Origin: Streptomyces coeruleorubidus
Lineage (GTDB): Bacteria; Actinomycetota; Actinomycetes; Streptomycetales; Streptomycetaceae
DNA: 64,000 nt
NCBI RefSeq assembly: GCF_008705135.1
Contig: NZ_CP023694.1
Coordinates: forward strand, 5,561,001-5,625,000
Direction of reading: 5' to 3'
Shown in pieces: positions 61,921-64,000 of the stretch; within the stretch, counting starts at the first letter, position 1, and each line of letters opens with the position of its first letter. The position numbers and the translations under genes are program-made. Under the pieces are notes generated by a model. It had not been told where the DNA came from. It made no database searches and saw nothing but the letters and a program-made list of their open reading frames with translations.

Positions 61921-63234
61921 GTGCTCACCGCGTTCGCCCGGGCGTTCAAGACGCCCGACCTGCGCAAGAAGCTGCTCTTCACGCTCGGCATCATCGTGAT
62001 CTACCGGGTCGGTACGCACGTCCCGATCCCGGGTGTCGACTACCGGAACGTCCAGACCTGTATCGACAATGCCCAGGCCAACCAGGGCTTGTTCGGTCTG
62101 GTGAACATGTTCAGCGGCGGCGCGCTGCTCCAGATCACGATCTTCGCGCTGGGCATCATGCCGTACATCACGGCGAGCATCATTCTGCAGCTGCTGACCG
62201 TGGTGATCCCGCGCCTGGAAGCCCTGAAGAAGGAGGGCCAGGCCGGTACGGCGAAGATCACGCAGTACACCCGCTACCTGACTGTGGCCCTCGCCATCCT
62301 CCAGGGCACCGGCCTCGTCGCCACCGCCCGCAGCGGCGCCCTGTTCTCGGGCTGCCCGGTGGCCAGCCAGATCGTTCCTGACCAGTCGATCTTCGTCACC
62401 ATCACCATGGTCATCACCATGACCGCCGGTACGGCGTTCGTGATGTGGCTCGGCGAGCTCATCACCGACCGCGGCATCGGCAACGGCATGTCGATCCTGA
62501 TGTTCATCTCGATCGCCGCCACCTTCCCGTCCGCCCTGTGGGCCATCAAGGAGCAGGGCTCCCTGGCCGACGGCTGGATCGAGTTCGGCACCGTCGTCGC
62601 GGTCGGTCTCGTCGTGATCGGCCTGGTGGTCTTCGTCGAGCAGGCTCAGCGCCGTATTCCGGTCCAGTACGCGAAGCGCATGATCGGCCGCCGGTCCTAC
62701 GGCGGTACGTCGACCTACATTCCGCTGAAGGTCAACCAGGCCGGCATCATCCCTGTGATCTTTGCCTCGTCGCTGCTGTACATCCCGGCACTGGTCGCGC
62801 AGTTCGCCGGTGGAAACTCCGGCTGGAAGATCTGGATCGAGAAGAATCTTGCGTTGCCGGACGCCCCGATGCACATCGTCCTCTACTTCTTCCTGATCAT
62901 TTTCTTCGCCTTCTTCTACGTGGCCATCTCGTTCAACCCCGAGGAAGTCGCGGACAACATGAAGAAGTATGGTGGCTTCATCCCGGGCATCCGGGCTGGC
63001 CGGCCGACCGCTGAGTACCTGTCGTACGTGCTCAACCGGATCACCTGGCCGGGTTCGCTGTACTTGGGACTGATCGCTCTCGTGCCGACGATGGCGTTGG
63101 CTGGTTTCGGGGCAAACCAGAACTTCCCGTTCGGCGGGACCAGCATCCTGATCATCGTGGGTGTGGGTCTCGAGACGGTGAAGCAGATCGAGAGCCAGCT
63201 CCAGCAGCGCAATTACGAAGGGTTCCTCCGCTGA
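61921..63234 (+). CDS. secY: Preprotein translocase subunit SecY
   Basis: A 437-residue channel of the Sec translocon with ten membrane helices. N-terminal MLTAFARAFKTPDLRKKLLF, then HVPIPGVD, with the loop GGTSTYIPLKVNQAGIIPVI and the C-terminal QQRNYEGFLR. GTG start with AGGAGG 5 nt upstream. Overlaps adk by 1 nt. Confidence 0.98.
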   Translation: MLTAFARAFKTPDLRKKLLFTLGIIVIYRVGTHVPIPGVDYRNVQTCIDNAQANQGLFGLVNMFSGGALLQITIFALGIMPYITASIILQLLTVVIPRLEALKKEGQAGTAKITQYTRYLTVALAILQGTGLVATARSGALFSGCPVASQIVPDQSIFVTITMVITMTAGTAFVMWLGELITDRGIGNGMSILMFISIAATFPSALWAIKEQGSLADGWIEFGTVVAVGLVVIGLVVFVEQAQRRIPVQYAKRMIGRRSYGGTSTYIPLKVNQAGIIPVIFASSLLYIPALVAQFAGGNSGWKIWIEKNLALPDAPMHIVLYFFLIIFFAFFYVAISFNPEEVADNMKKYGGFIPGIRAGRPTAEYLSYVLNRITWPGSLYLGLIALVPTMALAGFGANQNFPFGGTSILIIVGVGLETVKQIESQLQQRNYEGFLR

Positions 63235-63896
63235 TGCGTATCGTCCTCGTCGGGCCGCCGGGCGCCGGTAAGGGAACGCAGGCCGCGTTCCTCGCTCAGA
63301 ACCTGTCGATCCCGCACATCTCCACGGGCGACCTGTTCCGGGCCAACATCAGCCAGCAGACGGAACTCGGCAAACTGGCGAAGTCCTACATGGACGCGGG
63401 CAATCTCGTGCCCGACGAGGTCACGATCGCGATGGCCAAGGACCGCATGGAGCAGCCGGACGCCGAGAACGGCTTCCTGCTGGACGGCTTCCCCCGCAAC
63501 GTCTCCCAGGCCGAGGCCCTCGACGAGCTGCTCGAGACCGAGAGCATGCAGCTCGACGCGGTGCTGGACCTGGAGGTCCCCGAGGACGAGGTGGTCAAGC
63601 GGATCGCCGGCCGCCGCGTCTGCCGCAACGAGTCGGCGCACGTCTTCCACGTGACGTACAAGCCGCCGGCCAAGGAGGGCGTCTGCGACGTCTGCGGCGG
63701 CGAGCTCTACCAGCGGGACGACGACTCCGAGGAGACCGTCCGCAAGCGGCTGGAGGTCTACCACACGCAGACCGAGCCGATCATCGACTACTACAAGGCG
63801 CAGGGCCTGGTGGTCACGATCTCCGCGCTCGGCAAGGTGGAGGACGTCACGACGCGCGCCATGGAGGCGCTCAAGCGTGGCGAGGGCGACAAGTAG
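63234..63896 (+). CDS. adk: Adenylate kinase
   Basis: A 220-residue enzyme converting ATP + AMP to 2 ADP. P-loop GPPGAGKGTQAAFLA at the N-terminus, the NMP-binding region with HISTGDLFRANI, FLLDGFPRNVSQA, and the LID with GRRVCRNESAHVFHVTY. LID cysteines CDVC suggest a zinc- or structure-bearing long form. ATG overlaps the secY stop (TGATG). Confidence 0.97.
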   Translation: MRIVLVGPPGAGKGTQAAFLAQNLSIPHISTGDLFRANISQQTELGKLAKSYMDAGNLVPDEVTIAMAKDRMEQPDAENGFLLDGFPRNVSQAEALDELLETESMQLDAVLDLEVPEDEVVKRIAGRRVCRNESAHVFHVTYKPPAKEGVCDVCGGELYQRDDDSEETVRKRLEVYHTQTEPIIDYYKAQGLVVTISALGKVEDVTTRAMEALKRGEGDK

Positions 63897-63917
63897 TCGT
63901 TCATGCACAGCTACGGC

Positions 63918-63943
63918 CGCGGTTCCCCTCGGGGAGCCGCGGC
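63918..63943 (+). terminator. Hairpin after adk
   Basis: CCGCGGTTCCCC pairs with GGGGAGCCGCGG (one G-U), 2-nt nominal loop, 21 nt past the adk stop. From here to 64000 no further gene start can be called, although map usually follows adk. Confidence 0.7.
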
Positions 63944-64000
63944 TGCTGTGTGGGCGGGGTCCTCACGGGGCCCCGTATCGTTGAAGGCGTTCATGTTCTC

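Overview
This is chromosomal DNA of a high-GC actinomycete, almost certainly a Streptomyces. Codon third positions are nearly all G or C, GTG starts are common, rpoB appears to use TTG, and Streptomyces-type gene sets are present (murB/HadAB-like/rpmG, a whiJ-like HTH-DUF397-ATPase triplet, the secE-nusG-rplKA-rplJL-rpoBC block, the str, S10 and spc operons). From memory the order resembles the central core region of the S. coelicolor chromosome; I could not run an alignment.

Layout. 1-784 is a degenerate ~40-bp tandem repeat with no gene. 785-2005 (-) is a sensor histidine kinase. 2249-12500 (+) is a tightly packed ten-gene nuo cluster (nuoA,B,C,H,I,J,K,L,M,N) with no nuoD, E, F or G; its NuoC carries a ~290-residue repeat-bearing disordered tail. 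12741-20000 holds htpX-yccF, an amino-acid permease, a GlsB-type membrane protein, YajQ, tRNA-Tyr, an MFS pseudogene, a small CxxC protein, an NAD(P)H-binding protein and an amidohydrolase. 20222-25379 holds tRNA-Thr, tRNA-Met, rpmG, two MaoC-fold hydratases (HadA/HadB-like), murB, an adenosine deaminase and an aspartate-type aminotransferase.

From 25686 the window is mostly the information-processing core: tRNA-Trp, secE, nusG, rplK, rplA, two tandem LppX/LprG-like lipoproteins, rplJ, rplL, rpoB, rpoC, a DUF1707-type membrane protein, then rpsL, rpsG, fusA, tuf. An accessory patch at 45.2-51.4 kb separates tuf from rpsJ. It contains a holin-like membrane protein, a truncated DUF6247 gene coupled to an HTH protein, a divergent RsbW-like ATPase / frameshifted DUF5753 regulator / DUF397 set, an S41 peptidase and a tandem SUKH-3 protein. 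From 51798 to 63896 run the S10 and spc operons (rpsJ to rplO), then secY and adk.

How it works together. The core genes make RNA polymerase, elongation factors, about 30 ribosomal proteins, NusG and the SecE/SecY channel. Candidate promoters and structured leaders sit before rplJ, rpoB, rpsL and rpsJ. The str and S10 leaders share a 24/25-nt identical element ending in a small hairpin. The most unusual items are the partial complex I with its tailed NuoC, an 88-nt multi-hairpin palindrome between rpsQ and rplN, the shared leader element, twin 14-bp palindromes before htpX, and the decaying regulator/toxin-antitoxin patch.
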